Source of the DNA: Spizellomyces punctatus DAOM BR117
Taxonomy: Eukaryota > Chytridiomycota > Chytridiomycetes > Spizellomycetales > Spizellomycetaceae
NCBI RefSeq assembly: GCF_000182565.1
Contig: NW_015971539.1
Coordinates: 62,001-126,000 of the forward strand
Reading direction: 5' to 3'
DNA length: 64,000 nucleotides
The position numbers and the translations under genes are program-made. The notes below the pieces were generated by a model that was not told where the DNA came from, did no database searches, and worked only from the letters and a program-made list of their open reading frames with translations. Shown piece after piece: positions 12,396-23,125 of the stretch. Every line of letters starts with the position of its first letter. The first letter of the stretch is position 1.

Positions 12396-12954
12396 AGTTT
12401 TTTAAAGGTGTGAATGGAAATCAGGTTAGGCTTTTCGATTTTTGTGTGTGTGATTTGTTTTGGAAACAGTGTTTTGTGGGGTCTCCCTTTTGTTGTTGGG
12501 GGTCTTTCTTCGTAGTTGGGGGTTAAGATGGTAGATTGAATTAGTGTGAAATGATAGAGTAGCGTAGGATAAGTTTGGAGCGAGTGCAACCGCTTTTTGA
12601 CAAGAGTTGTGCAAACCCTTATGGGTGATGTCAATGATGAAACTTGCTAAAGTGTTCAATGATCTGCTGATGAATGGGTTTTGGGTATTGGTTTTGTTTT
12701 TACACTTTTTGTTCCATCATTTGATACGATATAACATCTTGCTTTCTTCTTTTTTCATGACGAATGCATTACATGACATTGCAAGAAAATTATAAAGGTG
12801 TTCAAATGCTATGCGATAAACATTAACAAACAGTTCGTATCAAGAGTTGAAAACTGCGCTGGGAGTGCGATGGACCCAAAAAACTACTGTGCGAATAGCG
12901 CGTCATTCACACCCTTTTTTTCTGGCACACCTCTGCAAGTTTCGTCATTGAACC
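12396..12954. other. intergenic, divergent promoter region
   Basis: Between the divergently transcribed repeat-protein gene (-) and the Gep3-like gene (+). T/G-rich sequence with minus-strand frames at 12371-12659 that show no domain. No further feature is supported. Confidence 0.4.
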
Positions 12955-14445
12955 ATGCCCCCACGGCCACCCATCTCTCTTCCAACCATCCACCCACCAA
13001 AACTCTCTCCTCATCCCACGCTCTACTTTAATGCGTTACAACCCCTCCGACAATGCACATTAACAAACTATGCAAGCTTTGTAAGTGTCCTTGGACGGAA
13101 ACTCTTGGGAGGGCAACGCAGATTCGTTTCGTCAACACATCGAGTGTGTACGCCAACGTCTTCAACGCCTCCCATACCCAAAACCTGTCCAGGCAAGTAC
13201 ATGCTCATTTCACTGAATTACCGGCAAACAGTAGGCACGGATGCTGATTCTCATTTTCCTATAGGATGCGGAGCCCCCTTCCAACACGTTGACCCAACCC
13301 ACATTGGCTACCTCCCCCTCAAATCCAGCACACCACCTCCATCCATAAAATACCGTCCAACAGAAGAAACCGAAACCCTCACAACACTCAAACCCCAACT
13401 CCGTACTCCAAAACCCCGAATATGCCAACGCTGTCACAATCTTCGACATCACAATAAAGGACTGATACGATCTTACCCGGATGCCGAGAAACTTTTATCG
13501 GGTGTTAAAGTCGTGCAGAAGGGATACGTTCTCCTTGTTGTCGATGTCGTGGATTTTCCTGCGAGTTTGATAAAAGGTCTCGGAAATCTGGTTGGAAACG
13601 ATAAACCCGTCATTCTCGTTGGCAATAAAGTGGATTTACTACCGGACGTCAATCGAGATAGTTTCAAGAGTGCGTTAAAAAGGGAAGCCAAAAAATCTCT
13701 AAACATCACCGACGTTCTTTTGACGAGTGCAAAAACCGGTGAAGGTCTCTTGGACCTTGTTGAACGCATTGCACCAGTTCAATCCGAAGGGACAGACCTA
13801 TTTCTTATCGGTTGCACCAATGTTGGTAAATCCGCTCTTGTCAATGCACTTGCCAAAGTCACCGGAACCGATACACCTGGTCCAACAACGTCACATATGC
13901 CCGGCACGACCATTGGCATGGTTCAAATTCCTTTAAACCTCACCAACATGGCACTCTCATCAACACCCGGCCGCATCTTTGATACACCAGGCTTATATAC
14001 CCCACACCAAATAACCCACCACCTCACAACCCAAGAACTCAAACTCGTCCTTCCAACCACCCGAATTACACCTCACCAAAAAAACCTGCGACCTGGTCAA
14101 ACACTCTTTGTTGGCGGGTTATACCGCTTTGACGCAAGAGATTCACCTCTCTCCATTACATTCTACGGAAGCAAACTCTTACCCCTTCATCGCTGTCGAA
14201 CCGTTAAAGCCGACATTTTGTACGCTAAACATTGTGGTGGTGAGCACATCATGTTCCCACCGCTTGGCCGTGCAAAAGAGTTTTTGCCGTTGAAATTGGC
14301 TACCAAAGTCAAACTGCGCGTTGGTGAGAAGGTGGAGTTGGGGTTGGGGGGTGTCGGGTGGGTGAGCTTTGAGGGACATGGTAGGGTGGATGTATTTTCT
14401 CCTGAAGGGGGGTATATTGTACCTAGAGACGTACTGTATAAATGA
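12955..14445 (+). CDS. GEP3: mitochondrial YqeH/Gep3-type circularly permuted GTPase
   Basis: Two exons: 12955-13192 and 13265-14445, giving 472 residues. The 72-nt intron is GC-AG and splicing it out joins CPG to CG, creating the zinc-finger motif CPGCGAPFQ, which is followed by PRICQRCHNLRHHN. The GTPase domain is circularly permuted as in YqeH: G4 VGNKVDLL and G5 TSAKTGEG come before the P-loop GCTNVGKSALVN and the DTPGL G3. The C-terminal region is the YqeH-type extension. Bacterial YqeH assists 30S ribosome assembly and fungal Gep3/Mtg3 the mitochondrial small subunit. The long Ser/Thr/Arg N-terminus is compatible with mitochondrial import. The upstream start is not certain; the first ATG of the open frame was taken. 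Confidence 0.88.
   Translation: MPPRPPISLPTIHPPKLSPHPTLYFNALQPLRQCTLTNYASFVSVLGRKLLGGQRRFVSSTHRVCTPTSSTPPIPKTCPGKYMLISLNYRQTVGTDADSHFPIGCGAPFQHVDPTHIGYLPLKSSTPPPSIKYRPTEETETLTTLKPQLRTPKPRICQRCHNLRHHNKGLIRSYPDAEKLLSGVKVVQKGYVLLVVDVVDFPASLIKGLGNLVGNDKPVILVGNKVDLLPDVNRDSFKSALKREAKKSLNITDVLLTSAKTGEGLLDLVERIAPVQSEGTDLFLIGCTNVGKSALVNALAKVTGTDTPGPTTSHMPGTTIGMVQIPLNLTNMALSSTPGRIFDTPGLYTPHQITHHLTTQELKLVLPTTRITPHQKNLRPGQTLFVGGLYRFDARDSPLSITFYGSKLLPLHRCRTVKADILYAKHCGGEHIMFPPLGRAKEFLPLKLATKVKLRVGEKVELGLGGVGWVSFEGHGRVDVFSPEGGYIVPRDVLYK
13193..13264 (+). other. GC-AG intron, 72 nt, frame-preserving
   Basis: Donor CAG/GCAAGT and acceptor CCTATAG/GA. The length is a multiple of three and there is no in-frame stop, so an unspliced message would add 24 residues inside the zinc-finger. 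Splicing restores the expected CPGCG motif, which is the evidence for the intron. Confidence 0.85.
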
Positions 14446-14811
14446 AAAAAAAAAACTACGTTTTGCATGTCCATGCGCTAAAGGTGTGTTTGTTTTGTGC
14501 ATGTTTTTTGTATTTGCAGAGTATAAACCCGTTAACAACATGAATTATTGTTTTTATCCTTTTTAGCAATATTCTTTTGTCGTGTAAGTCCCAAAAACAA
14601 GGGAGGAACCACGCGACAAAGGTGTGCTGAACACGAAACACTTTTCGAGCACGATTTGCAAGGGATCCCCTTGCCGAAAGATCTAACAATCCCCAATATC
14701 ATCTCACACATCTTCAATATCCATCCCCCATCATCCCCCATCAAACTAAACACATCCTTCAAAGCAAAAAAATATACACCCTTTCATCTACAAAAAAGTT
14801 TGACACATTCA
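14446..14811. other. convergent intergenic region
   Basis: Lies between the 3' ends of the GTPase (+) and F-box (-) genes and starts with a poly-A run just after the GTPase stop. No gene seen. Confidence 0.5.
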
Positions 14812-16212
14812 TTAGGCCTTCCACCTCACCTTAAATCCCTCCTCCACCAAATTAAACGCCGCCCAATCCCCAACATCCTTGACACGCATCGCAACCCCCT
14901 CAATCCTCACACCCAAAACCTTTAAAACCCCCCTAAACTCCTTCAATACACCCAACACCCCATCCGAAGTCAAGTTCGCAGGTTTAATCGTCACGAATTT
15001 GAGACGCGGGAACACAGAGAGGGATCCAAGAGTTTCCCGTAGGGTGTCCAATGTCGGGTCCGTGAGTACGATGGATAGGAGGGTGAGGGGGGGTGATGGG
15101 GGCACAGCGGTCCAAAAAGAGGGAGTGGGATCCGTTAGGCCATAGAGTGTGTCAAGAGTTTTGAGGAGGAGGACAAGGTCGGGTGTGCATGGGGTTTGAG
15201 GGGGGATAGAGAGAATACGGAGGGAGGTTAGGGGAAGGAGGATAGCAGGGTCTGGTAGTGCATAGTTGGGTCCGATATGGAGTTCACAGAGATGAGAGAG
15301 AAGAGAGAGAGCAGCGAGATTTATTTCCGACTTGGCCGTGTCCTTTGGTTCATTCGCCGCTCCATTGATTTCTAACCTCTTGAGCACTGTAAACTTTCCA
15401 ATATTGTCCCACTCCACCGGGTCCTCCTTTCGTATATTCCCCAACCGTAACACCCACAAATCCTCTGCAACAGGCGTCAACCACTCCACGACATCCCGCG
15501 GCGGGAAATGCATTTCAACCACGCGCGGACACATATCCTTCAACAACGTCACAAACTGTTCCTTGAACCGCGGGGACAGGCCTTGGGGTAGGGTGATTTG
15601 CCACGGTACAATGGAAACATTTGGGACTCGTCTCGTATCATCCAATGGATGAGACCAATTCACTCGCATCAGTAGCATCCCCAAAATGGCATTCAAGTAT
15701 TCTCCCAATTGAGTTCGGTCCACGGGGACATGCTCCACAGTCGTGCACACCGTGACACCCTCCCCCGCCATACACGATCCAGTCGTCTCCGCATAACTCT
15801 TTGGCAAAACAGTCCAATATTCCAACGGTAACGGCCTCGTAATAGTCGTCTTTGGCACCGATTGTACTTGTTTTTTGGCTTTACTGCATTGTTCTTTCCA
15901 TTGTCCTGCAGATGCACCCTCCCCTGTCCAAAGCACCAAATTCATTAAAACAACACGAGGCCGCCATGTTCCATCCTTGTTCATCCTCACGCACCGCCAC
16001 CATTGTTTGCAAACAAGCGGGGCAATAACGTGGTATTCGAGGGGATCTAGCCAGCGTAACAGGGCGTACAAGGCATCATCACTGAGGACAGTGCATTTTG
16101 CAGATGGGGAGGAAACATGGAGGTTTGTGAGGGATGTTGAGAGAGATTCTAGTGCGTGCACAACGTCTATGGCTGCGTTGCTCGTCATGCTGTCAACTTG
16201 TAACAAATTCAA
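14812..16212 (-). CDS. F-box protein
   Basis: Single exon, 466 residues. An F-box-like segment lies at about residues 40-75: LSDDALYALLRWLDPLEYH, then a VCKQWWRCVR tail with the typical Trp. It would dock to Skp1 in an SCF ubiquitin ligase. The rest has recurrent leucine-rich stretches (SLLSHLCELHIGP, LTSLRILSIP, LDTLYGL, LPRLKFVTI) spaced like irregular leucine-rich repeats, the usual substrate-binding half of F-box/LRR proteins. An internal ATG at residue 9 is an equally possible start. No intron is needed. Substrate unknown. Confidence 0.75.
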   Translation of the reverse strand: MNLLQVDSMTSNAAIDVVHALESLSTSLTNLHVSSPSAKCTVLSDDALYALLRWLDPLEYHVIAPLVCKQWWRCVRMNKDGTWRPRVVLMNLVLWTGEGASAGQWKEQCSKAKKQVQSVPKTTITRPLPLEYWTVLPKSYAETTGSCMAGEGVTVCTTVEHVPVDRTQLGEYLNAILGMLLMRVNWSHPLDDTRRVPNVSIVPWQITLPQGLSPRFKEQFVTLLKDMCPRVVEMHFPPRDVVEWLTPVAEDLWVLRLGNIRKEDPVEWDNIGKFTVLKRLEINGAANEPKDTAKSEINLAALSLLSHLCELHIGPNYALPDPAILLPLTSLRILSIPPQTPCTPDLVLLLKTLDTLYGLTDPTPSFWTAVPPSPPLTLLSIVLTDPTLDTLRETLGSLSVFPRLKFVTIKPANLTSDGVLGVLKEFRGVLKVLGVRIEGVAMRVKDVGDWAAFNLVEEGFKVRWKA

Positions 16213-17773
16213 ATCTAAAATGTCCCCAACCTCCTACAATCCCGCAACTTGCTTCCCATCTCTTTGCCTCCGATCCGGATTCCATCCACCTGGTTCCATC
16301 CACTTTACATAATCATAACTCCGTTTCTCACCCTTTGAGGCTTTTTTGTTGCTGAGTAAGGCAGCTGCTTCTCAGCAGAAACAAGGAAGGTCATTCACAT
16401 AGGGATCTTGTGTAGTTGTTTATGCTTTGTTTGGCTGACTGCTTTTTCAGGTGATGTGGGATGGACCCTCAACTCCGCAAGATATGTTGGTGTCGAAAAT
16501 GTCAACTGAGAAGCCAACTAGATCGAGCGACAGGCCTCTTGCAGTGGTTCAAAGGTCTCTCGTTTGGGCTTTCTAACCCTCCAAAGTCATCATTAGGCGC
16601 TCTTCCTTGAGAAATGGGTTCTTGTGATACGCGGGGTCCAGTTCTCTGGAATTCGTAAACAGCAAACTATAAATGCGCTGCACAGCAATTTAGTCCGCCA
16701 CCAGCGCGTAAAGTCCGCTACAAACAAAAAGTCAAGCATTTCTGTGGATAGAAACTTTGCAGCATATGACAATATATTCCATGATAGAACAAAATGCTTC
16801 ATATCAGATTCATGATCGAGGAAACTGGTAAAGCTGTTGTCCAATAATTAGTAAATGAACCATGCTCCGAACTCGCGGTTTGAAGCAAACAGTAGAATTG
16901 AGATGCAGAGAAACTGTTGGGTACCTGACTCGTACAAACACCAGTGGGTGGAAACCTCTGTCTGGTCAAAACACTCACTGACCAGATTATCCAATTTCCC
17001 GCCGATATTCATGTTCATTAATGAACAGGGCTTTTTGTTTTTGTTTGGGTTTTTGTGGAATATGAAAAGCCACCATCACCCAGTTGTTTGGACTTTAATT
17101 TTTTTCATTTCTGCGATTTACTCTGCGATTATCTTTTTCTGATTCCATAATAGGTTGTGATTTACATGTTCAGATCATGAGTTGCGAACACAGATACTTT
17201 TAAGCGCTTGGATCTCCCAGCGAACAAAAGTATCAAAGTGAATAACTTACTCCAACGCATATGGTTTATCCAAGACACCAAGTCCGTGGCGTTTCCATGC
17301 ATTTCATAACTGTCCCTTCACCTCGGGACGACTGTTTACATATACCCATTCTCTCCGCTCATGGACAACCCTCATATCTATCCGTGGCCAATGCCCTCGC
17401 CTGACGTCACAAAGGTACCTATTCCACATCCAAATTGCCAGTGAATACGCCGTGGGTATTCGGGTACTTTTTTTTTTGTGGGTGTGATCGACGTTTGAAC
17501 ATTCCCGCTCTGTCGCGTGGGGCCTCTTCTATCGGTCATTCAAACACCGAGTGGCTTCGCATCATGTTGAACCTTCTCTTTTGTTTATGTTTTTCTTTTT
17601 TTTGCTCCTTTTTGAACACATTTTTCTTTGTTCTGACTTTAGTGGATTGAGATTCATGAGATGGTTTTTGAGTTCCGAAAAGGTTTAAAAAGCCAGGTTT
17701 GCATCCAATAGTTCCCAATCCAATTGGATGAGTTCTTTTCTCAATCCAGAATTTCTTGGGACGTTAACCTGTC
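16213..17773. other. intergenic region without a recognised gene
   Basis: About 1.56 kb between the divergent F-box (-) and MFS (+) genes. Short frames in all directions, with no domain, signal or RNA gene recognised. T-rich runs near 17040-17120 and 17580-17640. Confidence 0.5.
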
Positions 17774-20052
17774 ATGGCGGATACCATAGTCCAAGTTACG
17801 ATGCCGGATGTTGCATCAGTAGGGGAAGGGAAGCCAAAGAGGACGCCGCTGGATTGGCGGAGGATGAGCGTTGTGTGCTTGGTTACTTTTGTTGGTACGG
17901 GGTTCCCTTTATTCTCGAGTTCCCTTTTGCATCTGACTGATGTTATTATTCTAATCTCCAAAATGCACACTTCACTAGACCCCCTCCAATTCGGTGTCCT
18001 CCTCCCCTTCATCTACTTTATGGTCCGAGACTTTTACCCAACATCCACCCACATTGGAACCTACGTCGGTCTCATCACCTCCTCCTTCTGCCTCGCCCAA
18101 CTCGTGACGGCTTTACCTTGGGGATGGCTTTCGGACCGAGTAGGACGAAAGTGGGTCCTGGTGGCGGGGTTGCTGGGAAATGGTGTCTTTGTGGGTTTGT
18201 TTGGTGTCAGTAGGACGTTTTTGCAAGCGGTGAGTAATATGCCTGCCACCTTTTTTCAGATGATTATTGCCGTTGTTGATTTCTTGACGTTTTGTGTGCG
18301 ATTTTGCATTTCAGGTGCTGTTTCGGATGGCTTGTGGGGCATTGAACGGTAGGTAAAACCTATTTCGAACGTAATTATCCATTTCATTCCAATTACATCA
18401 ATTAAAGACAACCTTTGCATTCCCAAACAAAGGCAACGTTGGAGTCGCCAAATCCGTCATTGGTGAAATAACTGATGATAGCAACCGATCTCTCGCCTTC
18501 TCCGTCTGGGAGACTGCGTTCGGCCTCGGTGGAATCGGTATGCTTTGTCCTTTTTTACAACTGCCATTTCAAATTCAGTCACTCACGATTGCCTATAATT
18601 TCAACGCTTGCTCATAGTGGGACCCGCACTCGGTGGCCTGCTTTCTCATCCGGCTGACAAGATACCTGCCTTTAGAAATGTTGAATTCTTTCGCACCCAC
18701 CCATATTTTCTTCCTTGCCTGGTGTGTGTCGGTTTGAGTGTGTTTGGGGCTGTTCTGGCCATTGTGGGCTTTGAGGAGACATTGGGGAGGGGTGGGCAAA
18801 AGGAGAAAGAGAAAGTGGAAGGTGAAGGGGAAGATGGAGCAGAGAAGGAAGGAGAGAAAGGGTTACAAGTCAGCGATGTGAGAGGAGAGATTTTGAAATC
18901 TGCGGAAACACTTTTGGAGGAAGGGTTTGGAGGTACGGAGACTACTTCCCGACGAGGATCATCACATTCGGTCCTCTCCATTCCGGCCCTACCCACCTCC
19001 CGACGTGGGTCGATGGGTTCGGTCCTACCAGTACCTCCTCATCTACCCACCTCCCGCCGAGGTTCCAAAACGTCTCTCTCGTTCCCAGTCCCATCCTTAG
19101 GCTCCTCCCACCGTTCCTCCCGTCGAGCTTCCATCACCTCCATTGCAGCCACCGCACCGGCTCCCATATCCCACAGAGGATCAATCGTCTCGGCGGATAA
19201 CGTCAAACTCCCGAAACAATGGACCATCCGCTCCCTCCTAACAAAACGGATTCTCCTCCCTGTTCTAGCGTACGCACTGTGGGCCCTGATCCAAGTCCTA
19301 TATGACGAGACACTATCCATCTTTGCAGTTGCACCCATTTCAGCACATGGACTAGGTCTTACGTCCCAGACCCTGGGACTTGCCCTCACCTCCGCGGGCG
19401 TGATCCAGGTCTTTGCTCAGGCCGTCGTATACCCTCCTTGTGAGCAAAGATGGGGATTAGGAGCCTGTTTGAAGGCAGCTGCGGTCGGGATGGCAGTGTT
19501 TGTGTTTGGTACCGGGTTTGTTGGGGACTTGACTCGCAAGGGGCGGATTGCCGTGGTGGTCGGGTTGGTCGGGTGTTTGGTTGGGAGGACAGTGGCAATT
19601 GTTTTTGGATATATTTCCATCATGATTATGGTGCGTTTTGACTTATGCATAATTTTGAAAAGTTTAAAAATGCTAACTGAGAATGCACAATTGCTATGGT
19701 ACTAGATTAATAACTCTGCACCATCACCGTCTACCTTGGGGACCGTTCACGGCTTTGGCCAAGTTGCCTGTTCCGCGGCGAGGTAGGCTCCAATACACTC
19801 TCATCGTTGGATACTCGGGAAACCAACATCAACTTCTTTACTAGAACCATCGGACCAGCTTTTGCAGGCTTACTCTGGACCCGAGCGTCAACTAGCAATC
19901 TCCCCTTTCCCCTCGACTTTCACGTCCCTTTTATCCTTATGAGCGGTATCGCGCTTGGGTGCTGGGTGCTGGCAGTTGTAATAGAGCGGAGGGAACGGCG
20001 TGCGATGAGAGAAGCGACTTGCGTGGAGTTAGGGACGGCCTCTATGGCGTAA
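17774..20052 (+). CDS. MFS transporter, ZIFL-like, with long serine/arginine central loop
   Basis: Seven exons: 17774-17894, 17979-18229, 18315-18348, 18433-18537, 18618-19630, 19706-19782 and 19845-20052, giving 602 residues. Intron 1 (84 nt) carries no in-frame stop; removing it gives VTFVDPLQFGVLLPF, the normal first helix of this group. The MFS loop 2-3 motif GWLSDRVGRKWVL is present, and helices 4-6 follow across the small exons. Exon 5 holds a central cytosolic loop of about 130 residues with an acidic/lysine stretch and then repeated RRGS/RRAS sites. Helices 7-12 follow. The layout resembles the fungal/plant zinc-induced-facilitator-like and Tpo-like drug/cation exporters (major facilitator superfamily). 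The substrate cannot be read from the sequence. Confidence 0.88.
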
Positions 20053-20063
20053 TTGTGTTTATC

Positions 20064-20110
20064 TGTGTGTGTGTGTTTGTGTGTGTGTGTGTTTGTGTGT
20101 GTGTGTTTGT
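20064..20110. repeat. (GT)n microsatellite in the MFS 3' flank
   Basis: Runs of TGTGTG broken by TTTG, beginning 12 bp after the MFS stop codon, so probably in its 3' untranslated region. Confidence 0.85.
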
Positions 20111-20779
20111 TGTTGCTTCGTAGGTGCAGAACCCCGTGCGAGTTACGGGTTTATACCCTTTTTTTTCATTGTTGCCCTTGGAGCTGTATGTCAATATGTC
20201 CAATGAATACATATCTGTTAAATTAGTGCTTCGTGCATGCGGTAAGGCGGCCATCGCATCGATTGTTCACATGCCATGAGCACTTTATGGAGCCTAAAGT
20301 ATCTACTCTGATTTCGATCTCAGTTTTCTCTTAGGTTGTCCATACGTATCACGGCAATTAAGAAGCAATGGCAATTGCGTTTCGATCCTTCCTAGGAACC
20401 ACACCTCTCAATCTCCCGTGTTGCGTAGAGAGTCGAGGACTGACATCAGTGAGGTAAGTAAGGGGAAGCCCCGTCACTCTACCCCAAGTCGTGTTGACAA
20501 ACGCCGCTCCTATTCAACACTGTGCTAATAATCAAACCTATAACTCTGTTCAACGCAAAGTATCCGTGTAGCTCAATGCTGTACAGGATGCGATTCTTAA
20601 TGCCAACCATAGTTCATTAATCACCGACCAGATTGGTAGGATGGCGGATCTGGCAGTAGTCTCATGATATATCGAGTGGTCCATCAAAGGATCTGTGTAA
20701 GGATAATATGGATATGCTTGGCCATCTACCATTGCAGTAATCGAGTGCACACTCAGATGACACACTAAGAGCCAGCCTG

Positions 20780-21187
20780 CTAGGCATTAACCTTTGTCAA
20801 ACAGTGCTGCAGACAGAGAGGGCCATCGGGATATTGCTGTTTTATATAATCCCATACATCGTCACCCTGTTGTTGTCCATTCTCATTGCGCGACATTCCC
20901 GCTTCTTCCACTACCTGCAATGTAACTGGAATTGACGTTTCGTCCAATCTTCTTGCCCCAAGTGCTCTTATCACCCTGACCGCTTGCAGCCATCTTTGGT
21001 CCAAATGCATGGTGTGCTCTGCAACGCGCCGCAGCTTTCGGGTGTGTGCCCGAGTGCTGTCAGACAACCAACCAAGTTCCAAGTTGAACATTGTTACTTC
21101 CCTGTCCTGATGATCAGCCCAATCTTCCACAAACAAAAAGGTGGTAGAAATGGCAAAACGTCCAAATGCGCAGCAATGGCACAGCAC
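20780..21187 (-). CDS. possible small orphan protein
   Basis: An open frame of 135 codons with protein-like composition: amphipathic, Arg/Leu-rich helical stretches such as RWLQAVRVIRALGARR and a C-terminal Cys pair. No family is recognised. It would be divergent from, and slightly overlap, the longest form of the MARCH5-like gene. If real, that gene more likely starts at its internal ATG near 21273. It could equally be a chance open frame. Confidence 0.3.
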   Translation of the reverse strand: MLCHCCAFGRFAISTTFLFVEDWADHQDREVTMFNLELGWLSDSTRAHTRKLRRVAEHTMHLDQRWLQAVRVIRALGARRLDETSIPVTLQVVEEAGMSRNENGQQQGDDVWDYIKQQYPDGPLCLQHCLTKVNA

Positions 21188-22694
21188 ATCACATGGTCTG
21201 ATGACAAGTTCGAGAGAGGCCTTCCAAGTCTCACCTTTTGGTCATCGAAGAACCCCCAAAGACATTTGGTACATGTCTTCAAACCCAGCACTCTTACCAC
21301 TACCACCATCTCCTTCACCACCTCTCTCTGTCGTCGCATCAACGCTCCAGGCTCACATGTCCTCTGTTCACACCATTCCACCAGCGACTCAAAACCAGAA
21401 CGAACACCGGAATCTTGAAATATCTGTCGCGTGGGAGGATTCAACAGGCGACGAGAAGAGGTGTTGGATTTGTTTTGTGGAGGAAAGGGAGGAGGATGTG
21501 TCGAAAAAAGTCCGGTGGGTGAGGCCTTGCAAATGTAAAAATTCGTTAAAGGTTAGTCGTTTGGGGAGCCATGCACTTTTGTAACGTTCCAAAGGTTGAA
21601 TGATTATCCTGTTTCATTGCAGTTTGCACATGAAGACTGTCTTTTGCGATGGATATCCGAAAAACAAGGACCAATAACAACGGACGTAAAGTGTCCTGCC
21701 TGTGGACATGTGTACGCCATTGAAGAGTAGGTATCCCTAACCGGCGCACGGTTCACGAGTTACACTACTAACGTGCTATGTGCAGATCTACCGACGTTGT
21801 TCTGGCAATTCTGACATTTGTAGACAAGTCCATTCAATCGGTGGTCCCGTATGTCACGTTGGCCGGAGTTTCAATGGCGTTTTACGTAGTGTCGACGACA
21901 TTTGGAGCATATGCAGTGATGACCATGTGTGGACCCGACGAAGGGGAACGGATCTTGAGCGAAGCGAATTGGGGATGGAGAACATGGGTTCGTATATTTT
22001 CAACATTACCTTGTGCGCATAATAGAATGGAGACGTCTAATGACATTTTTCTCGGCTTTCCAGATTGGATTACCGTTGATACCGATTGGTTTAGTGTGCT
22101 CCCGACTTACGGCAGCCGACGCTGCGCTCCCACTCTTGCCCTTTCTGGTTCTAGGAAATGATCAAATCCGTCTCAGCTTGCCACCGTCCCCTGCACTGAC
22201 GGTATGTTTGTTACCATGGGCGCGACTACTATATAATGGCGTCTGGGCGACAATTTGGCCCTGGATTGAACGAATTGGGAGACATACACCCGCACGGAAT
22301 GGGGCGGTACGGAGTGGAGGAGCGGTGGGGCAGGCGGCAGTTGCGGGACAACAGGAAGACGAGGAAGATGTGCAAGAGTTTTCGATTGGGCGACGAGATG
22401 GACAGAGGCTTGTATTGGGAAGTTTGTTATTACCTGGTGAGTTATATGGTAACCAGGTACTAGATGCTGCGGTGATGCTGATGCATGTTCTCCTTCCTAG
22501 CTGTATCGTCTTTAATGGGGACTCTATTGGGTAGTATTCCGTGGGTCCGAAACAAGGTCCCCGATCCTTTTCACCGCAACATTCTCGGAGGGTGCCTATT
22601 TGTGGTATGTAAGGATGTTGCCAGTGCGGTGTACAGGGCACATAGGAAACGACAGCGACGGACGAGGCGCGTAAGAGAGTATCGCGGAGACTAA
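21141..22694 (+). CDS. MARCH5: MARCH5-like mitochondrial RING-CH E3 ubiquitin ligase
   Basis: Five exons: 21141-21551, 21623-21726, 21786-21987, 22064-22436 and 22501-22694, giving 427 residues with consistent phases. The RING-CH (RINGv) zinc finger spans the exon 1/2 junction: CWICF, RPCKCKNSLK, then HEDCLLRWISEKQ and CPACGHVY give the C4HC3 ligand set. Four hydrophobic segments follow (VVLAILTFVDKSI, VTLAGVSMAFYVVSTTFGAY, IGLPLIPIGLVCSRL and the exon 4/5 pair), with RNILGG near the C-terminus as in animal MARCH5. MARCH5 sits in the outer mitochondrial membrane and ubiquitinates fission and quality-control proteins. This copy has a long proline/serine-rich N-terminus; a shorter start at about 21273 would remove 44 residues. 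An acidic insert (QQEDEEDVQEF) interrupts the last loop. Confidence 0.85.
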
Positions 22695-23125
22695 ATCGAA
22701 GGGAGCTTTAATCGGCATGGGGAAGCATAGTACTAGCACCCGGATTTGCATGCTTGCGGCCAATATGTTGAACTTGCGTAAAATGTTTTGATGGGCCGTA
22801 TATACGTTTTGGCATATCATGGAGGGGTGCGCCTTCAATATAATTTTTGAAATGCTCGCTTCTAGACTTTGTTATTGAAAATCCCCATCAGTTTGCATTC
22901 CATCAAAAACCGAGAGGAAATTCTCGAGGTTCCCAAATGGGCACGTGCCGATGGTGCTTATGAAATCAATATTTGCCCAAGGTCTTTCCCCCCCGATCTG
23001 ATACCAAGTTGACGAAGCACTTGAGGCCAACGACCACCTATTGCATGCTTATTTTACTGTTCAGTTCTTGTTGCTACAATTATACAATTCCTTTTGTTCA
23101 GAAGTAGTTTACCTGTTTCTTCGTC
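22695..23125. other. intergenic, probable kinase promoter
   Basis: No gene seen between the two plus-strand genes. The last 100 bp are AT-rich and contain CAATTATAC just upstream of the kinase ATG. Confidence 0.4.

Noticed and set aside
14548-15145. plus-strand frames over the F-box gene
   Set aside because: Antisense shadows of the minus-strand F-box coding sequence or its 3' flank.
17774-20052. MFS transporter as an ArsJ partner of the ArsJ-type GAPDH
   Set aside because: It lies 19 kb away, has a long fungal cytosolic loop and ZIFL-like motifs, and shows no ArsJ signature.
22437-22500. later donor (GTAACC) for MARCH5 intron 4
   Set aside because: It also keeps frame, but the GTGAGT donor at 22437 is stronger and gives the better alignment with MARCH5.
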